From positions 27,951,814 to 28,015,813 of the forward strand of contig JAKSZU010000012.1 of the NCBI GenBank assembly GCA_026018925.1: DNA of 64,000 bases. Direction: 5' to 3'. Below the pieces are notes generated by a model, which saw only the letters and a list, made by a program, of their open reading frames with translations, was not told the origin of the DNA and did not search any database. Shown here piece after piece: positions 46,234 through 57,934 of the stretch; the stretch's first letter is position 1, and the number at the start of each line of letters is the position of its first letter. This DNA comes from Tupaia tana (Eukaryota > Chordata > Mammalia > Scandentia > Tupaiidae). The position numbers were made by a program, and so were the translations under genes.

Positions 46234-47171
46234 GATATGCCCTGAACACAATCCCTCTCTAAAGAGGATAGACCTGAACCCACCTTGCTCCAGCTTAGTT
46301 TCAGATAACGTAAAGAACCTAAAGGGAAAAAAAAAAACAGAAAAAAAAAAAAAAAAAAAGTCTACTTTGCCTGAAACTGTCCTTTCCCATGAAAGAAAAT
46401 AATAACACTTGGAGCTATTATGTTCTAAGCTATTTTTAATGGAGAAATGAAGTCTATTGTTTTAAATTAGTCTATCTGAAACAGAATTGATGGTATAGAT
46501 GGCATGATATTTAAATCAAAATGCAGAACTTGTGTTGTATAATCTAAAGGATCCAGTGATAGGGAAATGTATTTATGAGAAATTTGCTGACTCGCCTATA
46601 TCTTAATACACTAATATTAATTACAATGCTATACCAACGGTCAACTCTATCAGTGAAGTAACGATAACTAAACTAAAAAGAGCTAAATCAAAATCACTTT
46701 AGAAAGCAGCACAGGCAGATGGTCTGCTGTGTTTCAGAGTTCAAGCCCCGCTGCCATGAAACCTGAATCAGCCTTCAAGGAACCAGGGGTCCCTGAACCC
46801 TCATAGCACAACCCCTTCCCTGGGAAATATGATGATCCAAGGAATCCTAGGTACTTCAGGGACCCTTGTAGACTGCACATGGAGTTGCGGGAACATAAGG
46901 CAGCTTGAGAAAGGTTGGAGTCTGCACTCAGTGTCAGCCATGATGTGACTTTTTTCCTCAACTTACTGAGCTTTCTCTCAGCCAGCATAGCCACCAACCA
47001 GCTTTGTGAGCTCTTTTCTCAGAAATGAATCTTCTCTTGATAGGAGGAAGTGGTTGCCATCAATTTCTTTGTTTTTGTTGTTGTTGTTATTTTGCTGTTA
47101 TTTACATTAACATTGTACATATTTACAGTATTCGTGTTTTTTTTTTTCCAGCATGAATACAGTGCTATTAA

Positions 47172-47650
47172 TCAAGCCAAAGACATTATTGTACCCATTA
47201 CCAATAGCAGATAACTCTCCAGTTTTATGCCTGTTCTTTCTCTGTGCCTTTGGCCATCTTCTTGTGGAGGTTGTGAATCTGATAATGTGCAGTTCCTGCC
47301 TCTAAACACACAGTGACACTTCCTGTCCACTTCTAAGCAGTGTTTGCTGTAGTTGCATCGTATATTCCTGGTGTAACTCACACAAAATCTGAAGCTTCAT
47401 GCAAAGGTACTGAATGTCACTCTCCAGCTGTTTATTTCAGACTACAAAGATCCAAACTCAGTTTGGAGACTGTTTTTCTTACATGAGCTCTTCCCTCATT
47501 GCAGTTTATTCTCAGATTTCTCTGAGTGTTTCTTGCTTATCTCAGCATCCACAGGATCACCAAAGTTGTCTTCATCAATTCTTCAGACCCACACCGGCAT
47601 TATAGTTGGCATTACCTGTTTCTGTCTTTAGCTTCACTTCTGAGTTCCTG
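47172..47650 (-). pseudogene. Unrecognised coding-like relic, antisense in the OR52R intron (copy C)
   Basis: Counterpart of 24990-25480, with an open stretch of 69 residues (47381-47172) sharing a CTLSDxQPPQxDGQ core with copy B, plus additional indels. Parent gene unknown. Confidence 0.35.
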
Positions 47651-47965
47651 GGATCCAATGGCACATCTATGTTATCCACTGTTTCCAGTGCTAGACTTTA
47701 CTTGGCTCATGGAATATTTTGTGACTTGTTTTATTTGTGCGTTCTAATCTCATTTTGATAACATAAATATGATAAAAGAACAGACATTAGCTTTACTCGA
47801 TGAAACAAAAATATTGACAATGAAAATTAACCAGTTTTTGGTTGAACCAAAGAGCCCAGGTACCCAATTGTACCATATAAAAGTACTGTAAGTAATAATA
47901 GTTTTGATTATATTCATTTTCAGAGAGTTTATTACATTCTTGATGTAGAAGATATAAATCCTCCA

Positions 47966-48913
47966 ATGATGTGGGCCACAGGGAACAGTTCTTCTCCCCC
48001 TGTGTCCTTCATCCTGCTTGGAATCCCAGGACTTGAGAACTCCCAGTTTTGGATTGCCTTTCCATTCTGCGCCATGTATGTTGTGGCCGTACTGGGAAAC
48101 ATCATTCTCCTCCATGTGATCCGAACTGACCACACCCTGCATGAGCCCATGTACCTCTTCCTGGCCATGCTGGCTGTCAGTGACCTGGTCCTCTCCTCCT
48201 CCACCCAACCTAAAATGCTGGCCATCTTCTGGTTTCATGCCCATGAGATTGAGTATCATGCCTGCCTCACCCAGGTTTTCTTCATCCATGCTTTTTCCTC
48301 TGTAGAGTCAGGGGTGCTCATGGCAATGGCCTTGGACCGCTATGTGGCTATCTGCTTCCCACTCAGGCACTCCAGTATCCTGACAACCTCTGTGGTGATA
48401 AGACTTGGGGCAGCTGTGCTGATGAGAGGGCTGCTATGTGTAAGTCCCTTCTGCTTCATGGTCTCTAGGATGCCCTTCTGCCCTAACCATGTCATTCCCC
48501 AGGCATACTGTGAGCACATGGCTGTGCTGAAGTTGGTGTGTGCTGATACTAGAATAAATCGTGGGTATGGGCTGTTCATGGCCTTCTCTGTTGTTGGCTT
48601 TGATATTGTTGTCATCGGTGTATCGTATGTGATGATTTTGAGAGCTGTGCTGCAGTTGCCCTCAGGTGAAGCCCGCCTCAAAGCCTTTGGCACCTGTGCC
48701 TCCCATATCTGTGTTATCTTGGCCTTGTATATCCCAGCCCTTTTTACTTTCCTCACCCACCGCTTTGGCCATCATGTACCTCGAGCGGTACATGTCCTGT
48801 TTGCTAATGTCTATCTTCTGGTTCCTCCTATGCTCAACCCTATCATCTATGGTGTTAGAACCAAACAGATCAGAGACAGGGTTATCCAAGGATGTTGTGG
48901 AAAAGAACCCTAA
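47966..48913 (+). CDS. OR52R1: OR52R1-like olfactory receptor, intact (copy C)
   Basis: A 315-residue class I odorant receptor with every hallmark of copy B at the same positions: Asn7 glycosylation site, LHEPMY 58-63, MALDRYVAIC 121-130, Cys100/Cys182, KAFGTCASH 239-247 and NPIIY 291-295. The start follows the acceptor at 47922-47923 and matches the family N-terminus. It differs from copy B by roughly 17 bases in the coding exon (about 2%), while the sequence upstream of the ATG differs by roughly 15-20%. It is likely a hybrid gene whose 5' flank comes from one paralogue and whose coding exon and 3' flank come from another. Ligand unknown. Confidence 0.93.
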   Translation: MMWATGNSSSPPVSFILLGIPGLENSQFWIAFPFCAMYVVAVLGNIILLHVIRTDHTLHEPMYLFLAMLAVSDLVLSSSTQPKMLAIFWFHAHEIEYHACLTQVFFIHAFSSVESGVLMAMALDRYVAICFPLRHSSILTTSVVIRLGAAVLMRGLLCVSPFCFMVSRMPFCPNHVIPQAYCEHMAVLKLVCADTRINRGYGLFMAFSVVGFDIVVIGVSYVMILRAVLQLPSGEARLKAFGTCASHICVILALYIPALFTFLTHRFGHHVPRAVHVLFANVYLLVPPMLNPIIYGVRTKQIRDRVIQGCCGKEP

Positions 48914-49360
48914 GCCAAAGGTCCCAGCATCACCAATTCCAATTGCCCCATTGCTGTGGGGATATAAGGGAAGAATATTCGCCAGGACATTACATATCAT
49001 CGCAGTGTCATCTCTTTGAACTACTTGCTTATCCAACACGCCAAAAGAAATGAACAACTTTCAGAACCCAGAACAAGAGTTCTCTGCAAGATCCAATGGA
49101 AGATAGAAACTGAGTTGGCCTATGTTCATCATAACAAGAGTACAATATAAATGATTTCACCATTTCCTCACCTCTCAGGATAAAACAACAATCAGTAATC
49201 AATTCTGCCCACTTCTCCCAAAAAACGCAAAGTATTTATGTGCACACAAGGAAAGCTGTATATTTATAAATTCCCTCATTGCCATGGACACTTGAGGGCT
49301 GGAATTTATTGATAAGGGGCCCAAAATACCCAGAATGCTTTTCTCAAAATTAGGATAATG

Positions 49361-49872
49361 GGCCTGCCACAGGCTTGATGGTTAAGCTGGATCCCACAAG
49401 GATCACTTTGTGATTCCTTTTCCAGACCTAGTGACTTAAGAAACACACACGGTGAGTCCAGCACATGGCATACTGGTTAAATCACTGGGTCCCCACAATG
49501 CTGACTGCAGTTTGAGTCCTGGACCTGGTGGCGTGGAAATCATGCTGGTGCTTGTGTATGCATGCTCAAGATCCCAGCAGGAGAATGGAGGAAAAAGGAC
49601 TGTGGTGTGGTCATCCCCATGGGAAGAGTGATTTCTCACTTTCCTACTTACTGTCTCTGTCTCTGTCTGTCTCTCTGGCAAGTGCACATGCCATAAACAC
49701 ATACACACACACTGGTCACATGTTTGTGCTTGCCCAAAATCCCAAAAGAAGGGAGACATAGACATAGATGAAAACGGATTGTCAGGTTCTTCACAGAGGG
49801 TGCTTTCTTACTTTCCATCTCTCTCTGTGTGTCTCTCTCCAGCAACTAAATGCACCCTTTTCCAATTTTTTT
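49361..49872 (+). mobile_element. Nested SINE pair (unit 2)
   Basis: Duplicate of 27169-27680: host halves 49361-49450 and 49713-49872, with the inserted copy at 49451-49702. Same junctions as in unit 1, so the nesting predates the duplication. Confidence 0.68.
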
Positions 49873-50286
49873 TTAAGTAGCATAATTTTTTTGAAGTAAG
49901 AAATGTATATTGAGCACCCATATCGGACATGGAGAAGACAGAGCCTCACACTGTACTCATCCTTACAATCTAGACAGAAGGGATAGAGTTCAAAATAAAG
50001 CTAGATACTTAATAAATATGATCCAAGTAATATTATGACACAACAAACAGGGCACAAAGAATGAAAAAACATTTCATGTGAGGTGTTTTTCAAGAAAACA
50101 GGATTAGGATTTGAACTGAGTTCAGCCATGTAAGATCACTTTTCAATGTAAAACAGTTACCTGCTATGCTACAGGGTTGACCCAAAGTAAATAGTTTTAA
50201 TGGTTCACATGAACCAAAACGTGAAGGAAATTTGAAGCAGATGAATCAGCATTTGCAAAGCTAACTAGCCATGAAATTAAAAAAAA

Positions 50287-50348
<62 letters not shown>
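50287..50348. repeat. (AT)n microsatellite (unit 2)
   Basis: About 30 AT units with a C interruption; expanded compared with 28095-28134. Confidence 0.95.
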
Positions 50349-50352
<4 letters not shown>

Positions 50353-50469
50353 AGCAAAGTTATGAGACAAATGAAGCTGCAGAGAAAAATAGGAGCTATC
50401 TTTCTGAGAATCCTAGCTTTAGGACAGAGCCCCTTCTGTGTGTATATTAACAGGGAATTCTGAGTTAAT

Positions 50470-52165
50470 TTAGAGTATGTTTCTCTGTCCTGCCTAGAAA
50501 TCATTGCACATTCTAATGGAGACTGGACTTTGGAGAAGGGTTGTGAGCCTCATTCCTAAATCCTCGTGCAATCCCTATTGTAATCCTTAGAGGGAAAAAA
50601 AGAAAGAAAGAACTGGGTTCTTGGGAAAAAGGAAAACTCTGACAGGTTGACTGATCCAGATCAAGGAGGCAGAAATCATGACAATAGTCCTTAGAGGGAC
50701 TAGCAGTTAGCATAACGGCTATGTCACTGGACTCCCATGTAGTCAACCGTGATTCAAGTCCCAGACATGGCAGCTTAAATTCAATCTGGGCGTGTGTGCA
50801 TGTGTGCCCAAGTTCCCGAGAAGAGAATGGAGGAGAAGGGAGAAGGGATTGTGGCATGGCCATCCCCTCTGGGGGGTGATTTCTCCCTTTCTGTCTCTCT
50901 GTCTCTCTCTGTTTTTCTGGCAAGCACATGTGCCCTGTAGCAAAAAGCTCTCCAAAAAAAGAAGGAGAAAAAAAAAAACAGTCCATAGGATGCTGCAAAC
51001 AAATAAACACAGTACGAGGAGAAGGGTGAACATGATTGCAAAAGTAAGTCTCTCTTCCTTTATTTTTTCTTTACCTTCTCCCTCCTTTTGTCTCTCTCCA
51101 TCTCTCTCTCTCTCATCTCAACCATCTTTTTGATTTCCCATTTCTTTAAATTCAGCATCCATAAAAAGGGAAAAGTATTCAAAACTGACCCTAGATATAG
51201 TGTAAAAGTCATTTCTGTTTTTAGACGCAATTTACTTCAACATAAGAAAAAGGCTATATTAACAAGGGCTAATATAGCCTTCACTGTGGCTCACTTTCAT
51301 ACTGAGAATAAATACTTTTAATTTAAACTTCCTTTCCAACCATCCTTCTCTCTTCTACCCTGGCAACCCTAATATAGCATACTGGTGAGGCTACAAGTTT
51401 ATTGTATCCAAATTTAACTGTTTCTCTGTCCTACCTAGAAATTGTTACACATTCTAATGGAGACTGGACTTAGGAGCAGGATAGTGAGCCTCATTCCTAA
51501 GTCCTTGTGCGTCCTGGCCAGGTACCAGCTTTGGAAAGTCACAAACGAAGAGAGTCCTGGAGGAGGGCCAACCAGGAAAATACAGATCTATTTGCTTTAT
51601 TCTCCTTATAGACTGCTTTCCTCAAATAGTCTTGGAAAGTAGTCAGATTGTCCTGAGAAGTAACTTTCACAGGACCCTGGGTGTCAAGTGTGCTTGGAAC
51701 CATGTGGCATCTGGAGCCAAGGTAGAGTCAGGAGGTGCAAAAATGCACTCCCCAGAGGAGGTGTCACATTGTGTTTGGGGTAAAGAAGTGGCTTAAAAAT
51801 TAAAAAGAAAGAGAGAAAAAGAACATAACCTGACTCTATGCTGTGTTATTTTATTATATTAAAAACTTAACACACAAAGGAAAAGAAAGAGACAATGAAA
51901 AACAATATGCAATATGAGATAAAATCAATATTAAAATATACAATGTCAGGCTGATCCCCCAAAATAACAAAACCTTGAATATTTCCTATAGACCTGCACC
52001 ACCTAATGAAACATGTATATCCCTGCTTTACTAAGCTGGTATCTGAAAATAAATCATGCCCCTTGTAAACATGATGATCACAGTCCACCATATACACTGA
52101 AAGGACCCTAAGAAACTGGGTAACTTTTTAATATCCCCCCTCTCCCGTAAATGCATTTGGGTCTT
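50470..52165. repeat. OR52R flank module, copy 4
   Basis: Duplicate of copy 3, including the extra box at about 50478-50575 and the main body at 51390-52165. Confidence 0.65.
50697..50980 (+). mobile_element. tRNA-derived SINE (long type), unit 2
   Basis: Counterpart of 28487-28775 with a shorter A tail. Its body has lost the cacgccgggc CpGs (attcaatctgggcgtg). Confidence 0.88.
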
Positions 52166-52276
52166 AAATTTTATATGACATATCTTCTGTAGTGTAAGTG
52201 ACCTCCAGTCTTTAAGATAACTCCCAAGGCCATCAGGGGGCATCATGGTTAAGGGATCTAGATTCCCACATGGCTG

Positions 52277-55200
52277 ACCAAAGAACACCCCACTACAATG
52301 ACCACAGGAGGAACTGAGAAAAGGGTATACCACTGGGGAAGTACCCAGGTGGGCCCCACCTTGATGTGGCATGAGGTAACCAGTCTTTTAGAGGGTTGGG
52401 AGTTACTGTTTGAGTATGTGGATGTCCTGAAAATACCTATAGGACTACTAGAGCAGCAAAGGGCACTCCATGAGAAGGGGAAACCTTCAGAAAGAAAAGA
52501 AAGTCAAGACTATTGCTGCCACCATCTGCTGACCATTTCTTTATGCTCTATGCTTAGTAACATAACAATAGTTAGCTGCCTATGCAAAAGAACAGTGCCT
52601 GAGGGAGGGGCTCCAATCTTGGAGTCAGACACTTGGGTCTCACAGGCTGAGGCTAGAGATCTGTTTAATTGACACATAGAGGAAACAACAGAACAATTAC
52701 AAGAATTAGTCTGCAGTTTTGCAAAGGTAAAGGGGAGGAGAATGCCACTAGCATGACTCTGTGCTGCAGTGGCACAATCAGACTGGAATCCCCAAAGGTG
52801 GGACTCTACTGAGGACTTAAACTTCTTGGAGGAAGACAGTTTCATTGAGGTAATAGGGGTACTGAGGAAGGTGCACAAGCTAGACCTGTAGTAATGCAGA
52901 AACTAAAAGTCCTGCAGCCACAGCCTGAGAGATCTGACCCCAGGAAGTTGCCAAGACCCCAAGAATTGCTACACACCATGGCTCAACCAAATATGTCAAT
53001 TGAATTGGTCCAGCTAGCAATCTAATCAGATTTAAGCAGAAATTCATGAAAGGATGGCTGAATGGTTCCCACGCATGTGTGGTGCAGGTGCAGATGGAAT
53101 CCTTCCCTTCAGTGAGGAAATGTGGAGGGTGTCTCCATAACTAGTCACCCTTCACTTAGGCAGCACATTCATGGTGTCTCAGCAGAGGATGAGAATGCTT
53201 TCTTTGACTGCTTTGTCTGGTCCAATGATGAAAATCTACCACCCTCAGTCCCCAAGTGGAATACTATGAAAGAATTTCAGGAGTTTATCCAGGAACTGGG
53301 GATGCATACTGCCATCTATGCCAACCCTTTTAAAGGGCCCGATGATATGCACTTCATTGGTTTTAAAGACAGGTCAGGTCTTTCCTCCTATTATGGCACC
53401 CTCAATGCAGTCCCTATGTCCCTATGGTGGATGACCATATTGCTGGACTGTTCATGGAATTGGTGACCTAGGGGAGACTGAAATCTCCAGACAGAGCAAG
53501 AAAATTCAAAGGTGGGTAAAGTTAAAGAGTCAAAGAATGAAAACAGGAGAATGAAGACGAGAAAGCAACTAAAGTCACCCACAAATAAATGGATAGATCT
53601 AATAAAGGCTGAAGTAGATCCCAGCTTAATTTGGTCTTAGTTGGGCTCTGGCAACAGTTGCAAAAGAAAAGAAATTCCAACCCCTACCTGAGAAAAATCC
53701 TGAAGTGTGAGTCCCAAAATGGACTCCAAACGAAATTAGTAATGCCCCACCCCTTCAACTTTAAGATGTCTTGTGTAATAACTCCTCCTGCTGGGGTGAT
53801 CAACGTATGGTTCCCAGCATTCCTCTGGGTGAGGAAACAGGTTTGCTCACTGAACTTGTCCATCAGCATAGGTGGAGGTCTAGTCCTAAAGAATGCGAGA
53901 ATCTTCTCTGTAGATTGGAAGCAACACGTGGAGCTTGCAATATATTGCACATCACAAAATCTACAGAGTACTAGCATTACTTGATACAGGGGTTGAATAT
54001 ACACTAATTTCTGGTAAACTTTTTAATTTGAGGGACATCTAACTACAACTGATGGCTGTGGAGAAAATAAAATCAAAGTGAGAAAAGAAACAGTGATATT
54101 AGGTATTGGATAACTCCCTCCATGTTCATACAAAGTGTATGTATCTCCCATAAAGAAATGTATAGTAGATAATAATGTACAACAAGGGTTATATTTGCAA
54201 ACCAATGTTGGGGAATTTCCCCTCAAGATACAAGTTGTGAAGACTGTTATGCAGAAGAATACTAAACACCTCCTCTTGTCTTCCCCACCCCTACTGAATA
54301 GCGGCAAACAGTATCAACTGCCTCGTGGGCACCAAGAGATCAGACAAACGATACAAGCATTGGTTAAAGTTAATATTATCTGCCCTGAACACAGCCCTTC
54401 CAATTCCCCTGCGTGGCTGGGAAGGAAAACAGGTGCTACTTGGAGAATGACAGTAGATGACAAAGAACTGAATAAGGAGGTACTGCCCCTCCATGCTGCT
54501 GACCCAAACATCACTGACATTCGCAGTCTCTTGTGGTCACAATTGGGTACTCACCATTATGTTGTTGAATTACTTAATAACGTTTACAGGGTTGATATTC
54601 ATGCAGACTGTCAGGACCAATTTGCTTTTTCCTAGTAAAGATCCCAGAGGACATTCACTACACTTCCTCAGTGTCTCCACAGTCTAATCTTTTGCCATGG
54701 CCTTGTCACCCAAGACTTAAAAAAACGGAGTAAGTCAAATGTAGTGTCTTTTCATTATATGAATGATATCATGTCCACCTTGACTCTCTTCCAGACCTAG
54801 AAAAAACTACTCCTTGGTTCATGGATCATTTACTAGCTTGGTAATGGGGTATAAACTAGAACAAAGTACAAAGATCTGGCTTATCTGTCAAATTCTTGGG
54901 GGTTGTCTGCTGTGGGAAAACAAAAGTGATGCCATCAGCTGTAATGAACAAAATCCAAACTTTCCCCCACCCTACTACTCCTAAACAACCACAGGAATTT
55001 TGAGAATTGTTGAGTTACTGAAAGGTATTTATTTCCCACTTAGTTCAATTAGTCCATCTTTTATATAAACTAACTAAAAAGAGGGTCTCACTAAAATTAT
55101 GAGGGATGCAGGCATTAGACATTTTAAATCAGACACTCACCTGAGAATTGGATGTTAATGTCACCCAGGAAGGGTATGTCTGGGATCTCTGGCAACACCA

Positions 55201-55560
55201 AGGGGAAACTCGACTCCCCATTGGGTTTTGGTTACAAACTTGGAAGGAAGCAAGACACGATAAAGCCCTATTGTGCAACAGGTAAATACTGTCTACCAGG
55301 CTTTGATAGCTACTGAGCCTGTAACTGAACAAGCCTCAGCCACAGCACAATAGCCTCCCCCATCATACAGTGGACAAATGATCTGTTCCACAAGCCAAGA
55401 AGCTCAGCTGCCCAGACAATGACTCACCAAGTGGTGAGCCTATCTGCAACAACACAGTAAGTTGTCTACGAGCTCCTTAAACCATGGCCCGTGACATTTA
55501 TGAACACTGACTCCCCTCCAGTCAAGGCTCCTGCTTCTGTTCCTTCTCTCATCAAAGAAG
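52277..55560 (+). pseudogene. Endogenous retrovirus gag-pol relic (unit 2)
   Basis: Duplicate of 30078-33360: gag-like stretch 53122-53466, LLDTG-type protease region near 53970 (here the following Ala codon is changed, gggg-ttg), and reverse transcriptase 54135-54635. This RT stretch is open for 166 codons because the unit 1 stop is Trp here. The catalytic box again reads YMND (near 54757), so the Asp loss predates the duplication. RNase H-like stretch near 55165-55270. Non-functional. Confidence 0.8.
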
Positions 55561-55565
55561 AAATA

Positions 55566-55858
55566 CTGAAGCCAGCAGATGGCATAATGGTTACATCACT
55601 GGACTCCCACATAATTGACTGCGTTTCAAATTCTGGACCCAGCAACATAAAATTCACGCCGGGCACACTTGGGTGCATGCCCAAGATCCCAAGAGGAGAA
55701 TGGAGGAAAAGAGATTGCAGCATGGCCATCCCCTCAGGGGGTCATTTCTCACATTCTGTCTCTCTATCTCTTGTCTCTCTGGCAAACACACAAGCCCTAT
55801 AGTAAATCTCACTTAAAAAAAAAAAAAAAAAAAAAAGAAAGAAAGAAAGAATAAAATA
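55566..55858 (+). mobile_element. SINE inserted in the retroviral relic (unit 2)
   Basis: Counterpart of 33366-33650, with a longer tail of A and GAAA repeats. Confidence 0.88.
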
Positions 55859-55859
55859 A

Positions 55860-56770
55860 AAAGAGAAAATACCTCCAGGGCCAGATGCTGTTTGAAATTT
55901 GGATGGCTCCTGCCAGGGCAACCTCCCCAGCAGAGAGCTGTAGCATACTAGCCATCTACAGACACCATTTGTATGGAAAACGGCAAAAGGTGGAGTAGCC
56001 AATGAGCTAACGACTTTATGAGAAGTAACAAAAGCCTGGGGAATCCTGCTGAAATACTCTGACATTGTAACAGCTTGCATAATGCCCAGTGAGTTCAGAG
56101 TGCCAGCCCTGCTGGTTATTAATAGAACAGGGACACATCAAAAGGGGCAAGGAACCCTGACTTGATGACAAACCTATATGAAACCCCTCTCCAATTCAGA
56201 AGGGGCTCTCATGCATGCCATATGCACGCATTCTACAAGCATTCCCAAGTTAGGAGGCTGCTAGGCACACTACCACATGCAGACTGGTACAGCTGTTTGA
56301 GCTTCTATTTGATGACTGCAGTAAGATACATAGCCTAACTAGGGGCTACTTTATAGTATGTTCATTCTACTCACTGAAGCTTATTGCTTGTGTCAGACTT
56401 CTGTTCATGGATATGTATATATCAGCTGTACTTGCTATTCAAAATATTTAGATTAATTAAGATCTTTAGTGAATCCAAAAATGTGGGGGAAAAAGGCATA
56501 GAAAGCAATCATAGATACCAGAGACAGTGTGGGAGAAGGGTGGGAGATGGTAGAGAGTAAGAGTTAGGGAATCAAGGATGGGAAAAAAAGCAAAATATAC
56601 AGGAAACAAGAAATGAAAAATTATTTGTTGATGATAACATGTATGTTGATGTGCTTGATTGAGTAAATATACAGTGTATTCTGGATGGAAAATCTCATTT
56701 TGTATGCTGTAATGATGTACAGTAAATGAATGTAAATAAATAAATTTAAGTAAATAAAATATTATAAAAA
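55860..56770 (+). other. Retroviral 3' relic and unclassified retroposon end (unit 2)
   Basis: Duplicate of 33660-34565; same content and same uncertainty. Confidence 0.35.
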
Positions 56771-57344
56771 AAAGAGAGCCCATAATGTGACTGTTACTTT
56801 TAAAGTAAGACATTAAAAATTTATGGAAAAATTAAATCAAAGCATGAATTTATTTTGGTGCAAACTTTTTTGAGTGTAAATGTTACACAAATGGACATTA
56901 TTATTCAATTTGTACACTTCTATTTTATTATAGGCACAAAAATAATCTAAGGTGTTGGAAGTCAGGATAGTAGTTACTCTGGGCATAGATGGAGGAGATA
57001 GTTACTAGAATAGGGTAGAAAAGGATATTAGTAATTTCATGTGTCAGGATGGGCAAGCTACAGCATGACCACAGGTTCATTTTTATAAGTGAAATTTATT
57101 TGGAAAATAGCCATACTCATTTACTATTGTCTGTGGTTATTTTCATGCTACAACATAAAAGTTAAGTAGTTAAGACAGAGAACTGTATGGCCTGAAATAT
57201 TTACCATCTGAGTCCTTATCAAAACAAAACAAAATGTGTTGACCTCTGTTCTACAGAGGTTGCAGTTACCTGTAATAAATCATTGAGCAGTACACTAATA
57301 AGATGCATGATTCGCTGAATAGAAGTTACTGCCTTTTGTGTGTG

Positions 57345-57614
57345 TGTGTGTATGTTTGTTTTTGCCATCGGATATATGCACATGATGGAGAGAGACAGAG
57401 AGAAACAGTGATGGGGAAAGTGATAAATCACACCTGGGGAGTGGCGGGGAGGGATGACCGTGACTCATCCCTTCTCCATTCTCCTCCTGGGATTTGGGGC
57501 ATGCATGCACATGCACCCAGCATAATTTGCAAGCCATCAGGTCCAGGACTCAGATGATGGTTGGCCACGTGCATGGGAGTCCAACATCTTAATCACCAGA
57601 CCACCTGCTGACCC
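57345..57614 (-). mobile_element. tRNA-derived SINE (long type), antisense (unit 2)
   Basis: Counterpart of 35145-35412. Confidence 0.8.
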
Positions 57615-57814
57615 ATAAGTTATTACCTTTCTATTAAAGTTTAATTTCACTTCAACAACTCATTATGTGACCTGATTTATCTAGGTGTGTCCTGGGTATA
57701 TTAACTGGTTCCCATCATGTTAAAAGTACAATCTTTTTCTTCGATAACTTCAAAATCTCAGTAAATACTCATGACTTATCAGTGGGGCCAGAAGTAAATG
57801 TTATTTGGTAAAAT

Positions 57815-57930
57815 GGGCCACCAAAAGTTCATGGAAAAATTAAATCAAAGCATAAGTTTAGTTTGGCGCAAATTTTTTTCAACTTTCTGCATGCTTCTTT
57901 CATTATATGCATTTGCATGAACTTTTTGAG
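57815..57930. mobile_element. Small inverted-repeat DNA element (unit 2)
   Basis: Counterpart of 35617-35730 with a few substitutions. Confidence 0.5.
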
Positions 57931-57934
57931 GAGC